Below, one piece after another: positions 24,601 to 34,649 of a stretch of 64,000 nt of DNA (the stretch's first letter is position 1; each line of letters opens with the position of its first letter). Below the pieces are notes generated by a model. That model ran no database searches. It saw only the letters and a program-made list of their open reading frames with translations, and was not told the DNA's origin. A program made the translations under genes and the position numbers. This DNA comes from Mya arenaria (Eukaryota > Mollusca > Bivalvia > Myida > Myidae): positions 35,391,473 to 35,455,472 of the forward strand of contig NC_069122.1 of the NCBI RefSeq assembly GCF_026914265.1, read 5' to 3'.

Positions 24601-26008
24601 ATGCAAGTAGCGGGCACCAGTAGATAGCATGTTTGTTGTTGCCTATACTGGTGGACTTCCTCGAATGGACTCGCATGCAGCTTTACCAAAAGTTTTGTAA
24701 TATTGCTAGTAGTAGATAACGCAACTGGTAATACTGGACTACTTTAAGAATAATTACCTGGAGAGGGTAGGTTTTAACAACCGTATGTAGCTTTCACTTC
24801 TGATGTGTATCACTGCAAGTAGCAGGCACCAGTAGATAACATGTATGTGGTATCTACAAGAGAAGATACTGAAGAGGGTAGGTTTTGTAACCTCTGATTT
24901 GTATCACATCAAGTTGCATGCACCAACGTACAACATTCTACGAGAGGTGATGTACGGAAAATGTTGGTCTTAAGAACCCCAAGAAGCTGTTAACTAAAGT
25001 AGCTGACACTAATGGATTACTTCCTTGGAAGAGGTACAGCGATAGAGAAAACATGTTTATTGGACAAACAGGTGTTGATATTTGAATCCAGCATCTCAAC
25101 ATGTAGCACCAAAAGAAGTCGGTAATAAAACTAATACTCCTTAGTCCTTACTCATAGATTAATTCGAGCGGAGAATAAGCGTCAGTCCTCTGTAAAACCT
25201 AAACGCTAAACGTATTGTCATATCATTGTTGTCAACGTTATCGTCATTTGATTGTTGTTGTTTCCGCTGTAAGTACTTTTGTGTTGGCCATAACTTGGAT
25301 ATATAAGATGCACTCTTACTCCCAAATCAGATGTACCACAATTAATACAATTGTTTTCATTTATCGTAAAGGATGAATAAATAGCGAAAACAATGATTCT
25401 GAAGAAGGACACCGTGTTTAATTTGAAAGAAAACACGGTATTTCTACCTTATAACTGATCACTGTAAATCTTTTATGACCCACCAGTAAATTAATATTTG
25501 TTCATTTTCAGCTATTAAATACACGATTACATTCTTGTTATCAGTAATTGACATTTTCCATAAATGCATTACATGCATTTAATAAGTAGTGAAAGGTTTA
25601 TCACTCAAAACTTGTGTTTGTTATACAGGTGTATGTATTGATTTTAAATACAAATGTCACTTTAAGGATATCCGCATGGAACTTGGTATCCATTTTAGAG
25701 ATGATATGCACATGTAAAGCAAGTCTCATAATTTCTGGATAAAATATCTGTCAGGTTATGTCCCTTTTTAGACTGGATAGGTCCATTTAAGACTGGTTGT
25801 GTCCCTTTTGAGACTGGTTATGTCCCTTTAAGACTGGTTATGTCCCCTTTGAGCTGATTTTGTCCCTTTTGGGACTGGTTTTGTGCCTATTAAGACTGAA
25901 GGTGGCATGGGTTACCGTTGCTGTTGTTATTCGATCTTGCTTCACACATTTCAGCAAAAGGCCCGAACGAGAAAGAGCACGGGCGTCCCGTGCATTGCCA
26001 GCCGGTAA
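18626..26008 (+). CDS. FAM221A: FAM221A-like protein, eight exons
   Basis: Exons: 18626-18702, 21343-21421, 21719-21813, 22085-22275, 23374-23583, 24039-24152, 24372-24496 and 25955-26008. All junctions are GT-AG and keep one frame, giving 314 residues (human FAM221A is about 300). Diagnostic stretches are VDAYLEYKRIVGEDDGG, FTPEQYEAYKKKVLPM, TGMDCNLIGPQHNCFCEHRY, the cysteine-rich KVKGCGCRSYHFVPKVGTQP, CSCKHFSTDHS, GGFTSSYTCGCGQPYFAHSM and a late YERRYQER. Regularly spaced Cys and His suggest metal binding. The molecular function of the FAM221 family is, to my knowledge, not established. The last exon (basic, 17 residues) is the least certain part. An AATAAA lies at 26695-26700. A decayed copy of the start of exon 5 precedes it at 23114. 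Confidence 0.93.
18703..21342. other. FAM221A intron 1
   Basis: 2.6 kb of AT-rich DNA without recognisable element or exon. Short frames on both strands look random. Confidence 0.6.
23114..23172 (+). pseudogene. Duplicate of FAM221A exon 5 (start), ending in a stop
   Basis: After an acceptor-like CTTAACTTTTCAG, the sequence reads in the same phase as exon 5: GRCTCGCFTSTLTCGCGQP then TAA. Exon 5 itself reads GSCKCGGFTSSYTCGCGQP. Similarity fades after the stop. It is either a decayed tandem exon copy or an alternative terminal exon that would give a short protein lacking everything after the cysteine-rich block. Confidence 0.82.
25303..25666. mobile_element. MITE-like repeat with 'ACTCTTA' inverted ends, copy 1
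   Basis: About 365 bp, 75-80 per cent similar by eye to 55368-55739 across its whole length, in the same orientation. Shared words include 'ACCACAATTAATACAATTGTT', 'GGATGAATAAAT', 'TATTTCTACCTTAT', 'TCTTGTTATCAGTAATT' and 'TTATCACTCAAAA'. The left end (AAGATGCACTCTTAC) and the inverted right end (AA...TGACATTTGTAT) are only loosely inverted in this copy. It lies in FAM221A intron 7. Confidence 0.82.
25740..25905. repeat. Short tandem repeat of 'TGTCCCTTTTGAGACTGGTTA'
   Basis: About six imperfect copies of a 20-28-bp unit with the core 'TGTCCCTTT..GACTGGTT'. It ends only about 50 bp upstream of the last FAM221A exon acceptor, so it could touch the branch region of that intron. Confidence 0.85.
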
Positions 26009-26125
26009 ACAAAGAGTTGGGAGAAGAATCGAGCCTCCAAAGAAGTGATTTTGTTTATAATTGTCCCTATGGCTATATTTTATATAAATACTATTTCTCA
26101 ATATGTGCTATTGTTAACATGACCA

Positions 26126-26410
26126 CGCCTCTAAAAGCTGCACTCTCACAAATGTTATGTTGAAAGATATAGTTTTTTTAAAGTTGTTAAAATCATCAAA
26201 CATCAACAAAAAGATATCATTTGAATTGACATGGGTAAATCCAAGCCTTAAAGCATTGAATCTCCAAGTGCTAGTGCAGCTTTTCGGCAAAATAGAACAT
26301 TTTCTGTCACATTTTAAATTAATTATTACCAAAATATTTCTGATTTTAACTTTTGATGACATTTTATCTTTGTTACAAGAATTTCGTGTACACACACGAA
26401 CTTAGTTATT
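26126..26410. mobile_element. Probable partial MITE
   Basis: Starts AAAGCTGCACTCTCAC, like the left end of the MITE at 25303 and 55368 (AAAGATGCACTCTTAC). The rest diverges, and I cannot find a matching inverted right end, so it is either a truncated copy or a related family. Confidence 0.45.
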
Positions 26411-26749
26411 TCTATGTCTGACCCTAAAAACGTGGACGAGTCCCTTAAAGGGGATAATTACACCAGAGAGAATAAGTTTATTGAAAATGTTTTAACTTTT
26501 TTGTTGAAAATTAAAGCTATAAAATAGTGAACTATTTTTTTGTATTAAAATCGAAGATCATGTATAAATAAGTATATTTATGTAGGTCTGTTACGGTGAT
26601 CAGTTTGATGATTTTTTTCTTCATAATTCATTGACAAAATGTTGTATGACCATGTCTTGGGTGGGCTTGTTTGTTTAGCTTGTTGTGTTTGTTGAATAAA
26701 TCTGTGTTTTATATTGCCGTTTTACTGATAAAATTTGTATTATTACCAT

Positions 26750-27265
26750 AATATATGGAGTGTGTTGATTTGGAGGTCAGTTTGCCAAAGGTCAAGATCG
26801 CGGTAACCTTCAGTTGAAAATTGGTTTAAATTTTACTCTGAAGAACACTTTGGTGCAGGGACCTCAGTTTTTGTTATTATGATTTGTCATGACCAGCAAA
26901 TGAACCATATTAATTTAAAGGTCGATGGATTAAAGGTCAAGCTGTAGGTGGCCGAAAGCTGAAATCGGTTTCCAATCAATATTTGAAGGACGCTATGGCC
27001 CAAGGGCCTCAAGGACCTTTGTTGGTAGGTTGGTCATGACCAGGAGATAAACCCTATTGCTTTGAGGTCAATGCGTCAAAGGTCATGGTTGTTTTGACCG
27101 GAAGTTTAAAATAACGCTTAATCATAGAGACGTCGAATTTGGTAGATGTCACTAAAACATGACCAGCACCCTAATTGGTTTGACTTTATTTGGGCAAAAG
27201 TCAAGGTCGTGGTGACATTGAGCTGAAAATCCGATTTCGTTCTATAATTGAAGAATGTTTGTATC
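26750..27265. repeat. Degenerate tandem repeat, period about 125-150 bp
   Basis: The words 'GGTCATGACCAG', 'GAGGTCAATG..TCAAAGGTCA' and 'TGACCTTCAGTTGAAAAT' (all varied) recur about three and a half times, with unit marks near 26890, 27034 and 27158. The units are non-coding and strongly diverged. Confidence 0.75.
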
Positions 27266-27364
27266 CAGGTACCTCGAAAACATTCGCGGCGTCTTTGACG
27301 CGTTGCATCAAAATTAGTCAAGAGATTTACTTAAATACAACCTGTTACATGCTTAGCTTAAATT

Positions 27365-27540
27365 CAACCTTTAAAAATGGTTAACATTAATACAACCTAG
27401 TATATGGTTAACATAAATAAAGCCTATTTCTTGGTTAATAAAAATACAACCTGTTATATGGTTAACATAAATACAACTTTTTATGGTAAACATAACATGT
27501 AAACATAAATGAAAATATGTAACATAAATAAAACTGATGC
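27365..27540. repeat. Tandem repeat of 'GTTAACATAAATACAACCT'
   Basis: Six or so imperfect copies of a 25-30-bp unit with the core 'TTAACATAAATACAACCTGTTATATG', here partly degraded. Confidence 0.85.
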
Positions 27541-27770
27541 TATGCATGAGCCATAACCATTTAAGGCACCAACTGAATTTATAATTAGTCCATGACCTTT
27601 TCTCGGTTATATATAAAACATGCAGACCTGATACTAGGAACTATATGCCTATTTTAAAGCTACTATCAAGTGCGCATTTTTTATTGCTAAGTTAATGATT
27701 ATTTTGTGGATGGAATGATACACAATGACTCCAATCATGGTCACATCACAATTATTGCCCATACTGACAT

Positions 27771-27983
27771 TTAACCCTTTGCATGCTGGGTAAATTGTCG
27801 TCTGCTCAAAAATGTCGTCTGCTTTATTCTAAATTTCTTTCAATTTACTTAAAACTTTGGGGATATATTGACTGAGTGGCAAACAGCTTGGAACCTGACC
27901 AGGCGCCGAGTTACTCGGTGCCTGGTCTGGTTCCAAGCTGTTTGCAAAGCCTTTAAAATCGCCATCAGCAGCCTAAGGGTTAA
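27771..27983. mobile_element. MITE with a central long hairpin
   Basis: The outer ends TTAACCCTT and AAGGGTTAA are perfect inverted repeats 213 bp apart. Inside, 27879-27944 form a near-perfect hairpin with arms of about 32 bp and almost no loop (GCAAACAGCTTGGAACC ... GGTTCCAAGCTGTTTGC). The left part has two 'GTCGTCTGCT' words. The pattern 'AACCCTTTGCATGCTGGG...GTCGTCTGCT...CAAACAG hairpin' resembles a repeat I know as common in bivalves. That attribution is from memory. Confidence 0.88.
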
Positions 27984-28201
27984 TTTCTGAAATTCGAACC
28001 TAGGTGGTAATCGAAATTTATAGTACGCCAATAAATGAAACACAGGACATAAATGACTTGCTCTTGTTAACTGATTTGAAGTGATGATATATCCTACAAC
28101 AAACACAGGAAGAACAAGTACTTTGTCATCGATTACTAACAGTTATATCCTGTTCGTGCGAATCTTTTGAATAAGTTGAATCTATGTATATTGATGACAA
28201 C

Positions 28202-31200
28202 ATGGATAAATTAATAATTAAAATGATATTGATGATGCTGCCGAGTAAGATTTATTATTTTCAGACTTTGTATTTATTGATACCAATGTAATAAATTATC
28301 AATATTCTAAAGAAATAATTTAAACAAATAGTAGAAAAAATACTCTTTAGATCAATTATTGATTATGTTTTCTTTATTGTTCACGAAGAGAATCATAACG
28401 GGACAGAATGTTATCAAGTTATTAAAACTAAATCTAAACCTATTGAATGTTAAGAAAATCATCGAACTACCTTGATCAGTTGTTTGTATATCAATTGTGC
28501 ACCGAATTTAGTCATGGAGACGAAAGAAGATAAGAATACATATATTGCAGGTTAAAACTTTTTGTTTGCAAATAAACTTAGCGAAAGGTGATTGTCAAGA
28601 TACATATCAAAGCCGTGTAAATAAGAGTCAAAGTAATTGCATTTTAATGCATCAATTTCAATTCTAAACATAAAAAGCGTTTAAAAGTACATAATAATGG
28701 ATCAGTCAACGAACAGTATCTGATGACGTAACAATTATACCGCAAGTCACAGACTACAGTACACAGGTCATGGTTCAAGATCACGAGTGTTTACAAACAA
28801 TCGCCACATGTTGAATGGATTTAATTCATGTTGATATTGTTGGATGTTCAAAACTCAACCGATATAGAGATATTTAATTTATGTTGTAGTTAAGATTTTG
28901 TCATTCACCACAGGAATGAAATTAACTATCGTTCAATGCTGCACTGTTTTTAGTCATTCTAAAATGCCGTCCAGGCTTTTTTTTAATGATGGTTAGCCTA
29001 GTCTATTTGATACGATAGTATAGTGTGGCTACTGTAGTCGCCCTGTTCTGTGTTCTGTTACATGATACGATAGTATAGTGTGGCTACTGTAGTCACCCTG
29101 ATCTGTGTCCTGTTACATGATACGATAGTATAGTGTGGCTACTGTAGTCGCCCTGATCTGTGTTCTGTTACATGATACGATAGTACAGTGTGGCTACTGT
29201 AGTCGCCCTGATCTGTGTGCTATTACATGATACGATAGTATAGTGTGGCTACTGTAGTCGTCCTGATCTGTGTGCAATTACATGATATGATAGTATAATG
29301 TGGCTACTGTAGTCGCCCTGATCTGTGTTCTGTTACATGATACGATAGTATAGTGTGGCTACTGTAGTCGTCCTGATCTGTGTTCTGTTACACGATACAA
29401 TAGTATAGTGCGGCTACTGTAGTCGCCCTGATCTGTGTTCTGTTACATGATACGATAGTATAGTGTGGCTACTGTAGTCGTCCTGATCTGTGTTCTGTTA
29501 CATGATACGATAGTATAGTGTGGTTACTGTAGTTGTCCTGATCTGTGTGCTGTTACACGATACGATAGTATAGTGTGGTTACTGTAGTTGTCCTTATCTG
29601 TGTTCTGTTACATGATACGATAGTATAGTGTGGCTACTGTAGTCGCCCTGATCTGTGTTCTGTTACATGATACGATAGTATAGTGTGGCTACTGTAGTCG
29701 TCCTGATCCGTGTTCTGTTACACGATACGATAGTATAGTGCGGCTACTGTAGTCGCCCTGATCTGTGTGCTATTACACGATACGATAGTATAGTGTGGTT
29801 ACTGTAGTTGTCCTGATCTGTGTTCTGTTACACGATACGATAGTATAGTGTGGTTACTGTAGTTGTCCTGATCTGTGTGTTATTACACGATACGATAGTA
29901 TAGTGTGGTTACTGTAGTTGTCCTGATCTGTGTTCTGTTACACGATACGATAGTATAGTGTGGCTATTGTAGTCGTCCTGATCTGTGTGTAATTACACGA
30001 TACGATAGTATAGTGTGGTTACTGTAGTTTTCCTGATCTGTGTTCTGTTACATGATACGATAGTATAGTGTGGCTACTGTAGTCGTCCTGATCTGTGTGT
30101 TATTACACGATACGATAGTATAGTGTGGCTACTGTAGTCGTCCTGATCTGTGTTCTGTTACATGATACGATAGTATAGTGTGGCTACTGTAATCGTCCTC
30201 ATCTGTGTGTTATTACACGATACGATAGCATAGTGTGGCTACTGTAGTCGTCCTGATCTGTGTGCTATTACATGATACGATAGTATAGTGCGGCTACTGT
30301 AGTCGCCCTGATCTGTGTTCTGTTACATGATACGATAGTATAGTGTGGCTACTGTAGTCGTCCTGATCTGTGTCCTGTTACATGATACGATAGTATAGTG
30401 TGGCTACTGTAGTCGTCCTGATCTGTTTTCTGTTACATGATACGATAGTATAGTGCGGCTACTGTAGTCGTCCTGATCTGTGTTCTGTTACACGATACGA
30501 TAGTATAGTGTGGTTACTGTAGTTGTCCTGATCTGTGTTCTGTTACACGATACGATAGTATAGTGCGGCTACTGTAGTCGCCCTGATCTGTGTGCTATTA
30601 CACGATACGATAGTATAGTATGGTTACTGTAGTAGTCCTGATCTGTGTTCTGTTATATGATACGATAATATAGTGTGGTATCTGTAGTTGTCCTGATCTG
30701 TGTGCTGTTACACGATACGATAGTATAGTGTGGTTACTGTAGTTGTCCTGATCAGTGTTCTGTTACACGATACGATAGTAGAATGTGGTTACTGTAGTTG
30801 TCCTGATCAGTGTTCTGTTACATGATACGATAGTATAGTGTGGCTACTGTAGTCGTCCTGATCTGTGTGTTATTACACGATACGATAGTATAGTGTGGTT
30901 ACTGTAGTTGTCCTGATCTGTGTTCTGTTACATGATACGATAGTATAGTGTGGCTAATGTAGTCGTCCTGATCTGTGTGTTATTACACGATACGATAGTA
31001 TAGTGTGGCTACTCTAGTCGTCCTGATCTGTGTTCTGTTACACGATACGATAATATAGTGTGGCTACTGTAGTCGTCCTGATCTGTGTGCTATTACACGA
31101 TACGATAGTATAGTGTGGCTACTGTAGTCGTCCTGATCTGTGTCCTGTTACATGATACGATAGTATAGTGTGGCTACTGTAGTCGTCCTGATCTGTGTTC

Positions 31201-34200
31201 TGTTACATGATATGATAGTATAGTGTGGCTACTGTAGTCGCCCTGATCTGTGTTCTGTTACATGATACGATAGTATAGTGCGGCTACTGTAGTCGCCCTG
31301 ATCTGTGTTCTGTTACATGATACGATAGTATAGTGTGGCTACTGTAGTCGCCCTGATCTGTGTCCTGTTACACGATACGATAGTATAGTGTGGCTACTGT
31401 AGTCGTCCTGATCTGTGTTCTGTTACACGATACGATAGTATAGTGCGGCTACTGTAGTCGCCCTGATCTGTGTCCTGTTACATGATACGATAGTATAGTG
31501 CGGCTACTGTTATCGCCCTGATCTGTGTTCTGTTACATGATACGATAGTATAGTGCGGCAACTGTAGTCGCCCTGATCTGTGTTCTGTTACATGATACGA
31601 TAGTATAGTGTGGCTACTGTAGTCGCCCTGATCTGTGTCCTGTTACATGATACGATAGTATAGTGCGGCTACTGTAGTCGCCCTGATCTGTGTCCTGTTA
31701 CATGATACGATAGTATAGTGCGGCTACTGTAGTCGCCCTGATCTGTGTCCTGTTACACGATACGATAGTTTAATGCGGCTACTGTAGTCGCCCTGATCTG
31801 TGTCCTGTTACATGATACGATAGTATAGTGTGGCTACTGTAGTCGTCCTGATCTGTGTTCTGTTACATGATACGATAGTATAGTGTGGCTACTGCAGTCG
31901 CTCTGATCTGTGTTCTGTTACATGATACGATAGTATAGTGTGGCTACTGTAGTCGCCCTGATCTGTGTTCTGTTACATGATACGATAGTATAGTGTGGCT
32001 ACTGTAGTCGCCCTGATCTGTGTGCTTTTACATGATACGATTGTATAAGTGCGGCTACTGTAGTCGTCCTGATCTGTGTCCTGTTACACGATACGATAGT
32101 ATAGTGTGGCTACTGTAGTCGCCCTGATCTGTGTCCTGTTACATGATACGATAGTATAGTGTGGCTACTGTAGTCGCCCTAATCCGTGTTCTGTTAAATG
32201 ATACGATAGTATAGTGTGGCTACTGCAGTCGCCCTGATCTGTGTTCTATTACATGATACGATAGTATAGTGTGGCTACTGTAGTCGCCCTGATCTGTGTT
32301 CTGTTACATGATACGATAGTATAGTCAGGCTACTGTAGTCGCCCTGATCTGTGTTCTGTTACATGATACGATAGTATAGTGCGGCTACTGTAGTCGCCCT
32401 GATCTGTGTTCTGTTACATGATACGATAGTATAGTGTGGCTACTGTAGTCGCCCTGATCTGTGTCCTGTTACATGAGACGATAGTATAGTGCGGCTACTG
32501 TAGTCGTCCTGATCTGTGTTCTGTTATATGATACGATAGTATAGTGTGGCTACTGTAGTCGCCCTGATCTGTGTCCTGTAACATGATACAATAGTATAGT
32601 GTGGCTACTCTAGTCGCCCTGATTTGTGTTCTGTTACACGATACGATAGTATAGTGCGGCTACTGTAGTCGCCCTGATCTGTGTTCTGTTACATGATACG
32701 ATAGTATAGTGTGGCTACTGTAGTCACCCTGATCTGTGTTCTGTTACATGATACGATAATATAGTGTGACTACTGTAGTCGCCCTGATCTGTGTTCTGTT
32801 ACATGATACGATAGTATAGTGTGGCTACTGTAGTCGCCCTGATCTGTGTTCTGTTACATGATACGATAGTATAGTGTGGCTACTGTAGTCGCCCTGATCT
32901 GTAACAGGACGACTACAGTAGCCACACTGTACTTTCATAGCATGTTATGGATCACAGATCAGGGCGATTACAGAAGCCACACTATTCTATCATTGCATAT
33001 TATGGATCACAGATCAGGACGATTACAGTAGCCACAATATACAATGTACTATCACAGCATGTTATGGAGTACAGATAAGGAAGATTACAGAAGCCACAAT
33101 AAACTATCATAGCATATTATGGATCACAGATCAGGACGATTACAGTAGCCACACTATACAATGTACTATCATAGCATGTTATGGATCACAGATCAGGAAG
33201 ATTAAAGTAGCCACACTACACTATCATAGCACATCATGGAACACAGATCAGGACGATTACAGTAGCCACACTATACTATCATGGCATGTTATGAAACACA
33301 GATCAGGACGATTACAGTAGCCACGCTACACTACTATAGTATATTATGGATCACAGTTCAGGACGACTACAGTAGCCACAATATACTATCACATCTTTAA
33401 TCAAACCCACTTCAGAAACACTACAGTAGCCCTGATATACTATGATATTAGAAATTGAACACAGATCATAAGCCAACAGACTAAGAAACAAGTAACAGAC
33501 AGATTTTAATAAAGTTTACGATATATATAAATTAATGCTAGGCCAGTGCAATATAAAGGGAGATACTTTGTGTATATATACTAACGTATGAATTTCATGA
33601 TTTCAGGTCTATGCCTTTCCATGAAGTGTTTTGAGTGTAATTCGGAACAGTTGCCACGGGAATGCAGCTCCGTCTTCAAGTTGACCAAGGAAAATGCTAC
33701 CTACATCAGAGATGACTGTGACACGTGTCTCAAGGTGTATTTCGTTAATGGCTCAAGTAAGTTACCAATTGTGTTCAAACAGCGTGATTTTAAAGACTAT
33801 AATGTTATATATATAACGAATAAGTTGCATATAATATTTCCAAGTTATTTAAATACTAGTAGCTAAAAATATCTACACCCAATGCCTAGTCATGAATCCT
33901 TGATTGCAGTGTGTGTATACCACCTGATAAATTACGTGCTACGTCGGAATGCAACGTTTTGCTCCGAATGAAGACTTTATATAAAATAGCGCAGTCCACG
34001 CCGCTTTCGGAGCCCCGCCTTTGATCTTTTATCAGAGTTTGATTGAGAGTTTAGTTTCTTAAAACATCTCGATAAACCTTTTCACAAAACGGCCGTCTGA
34101 CGGTGCACTGTCAAAACATTACTTTGAAAACAGGTTTGTCGAAGTGTTTGATGAAACTAATCACCTTAACAAACTCCGGTAATAAAACGAAGGCAGGATT

Positions 34201-34636
34201 CTTCAAGCGTCATAGACTGCCCTTTGTTTCATTTAAAATGGTGTAGTAAAAGTAAAGTTTTCTTTGTTTTAAGTCTTCATTTTAAACAAAAAATGCCTTC
34301 TGGTGTAGCATATATGACGTAGTTTATCACGTGGTTTATCCAGATTGAGATATCAGAGTATTTTGTTCATGGGCTGTCCTATAGAATGCGAGAGTCCTAT
34401 TTAACAGTGTCATCGCATTTTCAGGTTACCAGAGACATTGTCGACCCAAGGTTTCCAGTGGCTACCACCTATCTCTCGGATGCGAGAAGGATGGGGACAA
34501 ACGTACATGTTATTGTCAAGAGGAATTGTGCAATGGAGCTAGGAGTGAGCTCGCTGCGTTCACTATAATGATTTTTGTTTGCATATCTGCCTACCTTTTG
34601 TATAGTTTCATGTCTCCGGATACCCTTCATCTTTGA
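28202..34636 (+). CDS. Quiver/Ly6-uPAR-type GPI-anchored protein, three exons
   Basis: Exons 28202-28244, 33607-33756 and 34425-34636 join in frame to 134 residues. Exon 1 gives a signal peptide (MDKLIIKMILMMLPSLCLS). The mature part begins MKCFECNS and has ten cysteines in the three-finger order: CFEC, REC, DDCDTC, RHC, LGC, TCYCQEELCNGA. The CYC...LCNGA ending is typical of the sleepless/quiver group. A hydrophobic tail (AAFTIMIFVCISAYLLYSF) fits a GPI-attachment signal. A glycosylation site NAT is present. Known: Drosophila Quiver modulates Shaker channels and nicotinic receptors, but lophotrochozoan relatives are numerous and mostly uncharacterised. Exons 2 and 3 are strong. Exon 1 is inferred from phase, hydrophobicity and its GTAAGA donor. 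Intron 1 (5.4 kb) contains the satellite. AATAAA at 34643. Confidence 0.8.
29005..32902. repeat. 55-bp satellite array, about 70 copies
   Basis: The period is exactly 55 bp (for example 29066 to 29121). The unit carries 'GATACGATAGTATAGTG', '(T/C)GGCTACTGTAGTCG' and 'CCTGATCTGTGTTCTGTTACA'. Variants CAT/CACGA, GTCGCCC/GTCGTCC and GGCTAC/GGTTAC are distributed in patches, suggesting local amplification. One single-base insertion near 32047 shifts the register. The whole array lies in intron 1 of the Quiver/Ly6-type gene. Confidence 0.97.
32903..33450. repeat. Inverted, diverged arm of the 55-bp satellite
   Basis: At about 32903 the array flips: units now read 'ACAGATCAGG.CGATTACAGTAGCCACACTATACTATC', the reverse complement of the main unit. 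There are about nine units, with variable length (about 54-66 bp), 'CATAGCATGTTATGGATC' spacers and much more divergence than in the main arm. Confidence 0.93.
33757..34424. other. Intron 2 of the Quiver/Ly6-type gene
   Basis: No repeat or extra exon recognised. The donor is GTAAGT and the acceptor ATTTTCAG. Confidence 0.6.
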
Positions 34637-34649
34637 ATGATAAATAAAT

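Noticed and set aside
28515-28551. Alternative first exon for the Quiver/Ly6-type gene (METKEDKNTYIA)
   Set aside because: The phase fits, but the peptide is polar and cannot be a signal sequence. The exon at 28202 is hydrophobic and fits better.
28950-33450. CRISPR array
   Set aside because: The 55-bp units are contiguous, with no unique spacers, and the context is animal DNA. It is a satellite.
33588-33866. Unspliced 92-codon frame starting MNFMISGLCLS
   Set aside because: The start would lie across the acceptor TTTCAG, and the end runs through the donor GTAAGT into intron. The spliced model explains the cysteine pattern.
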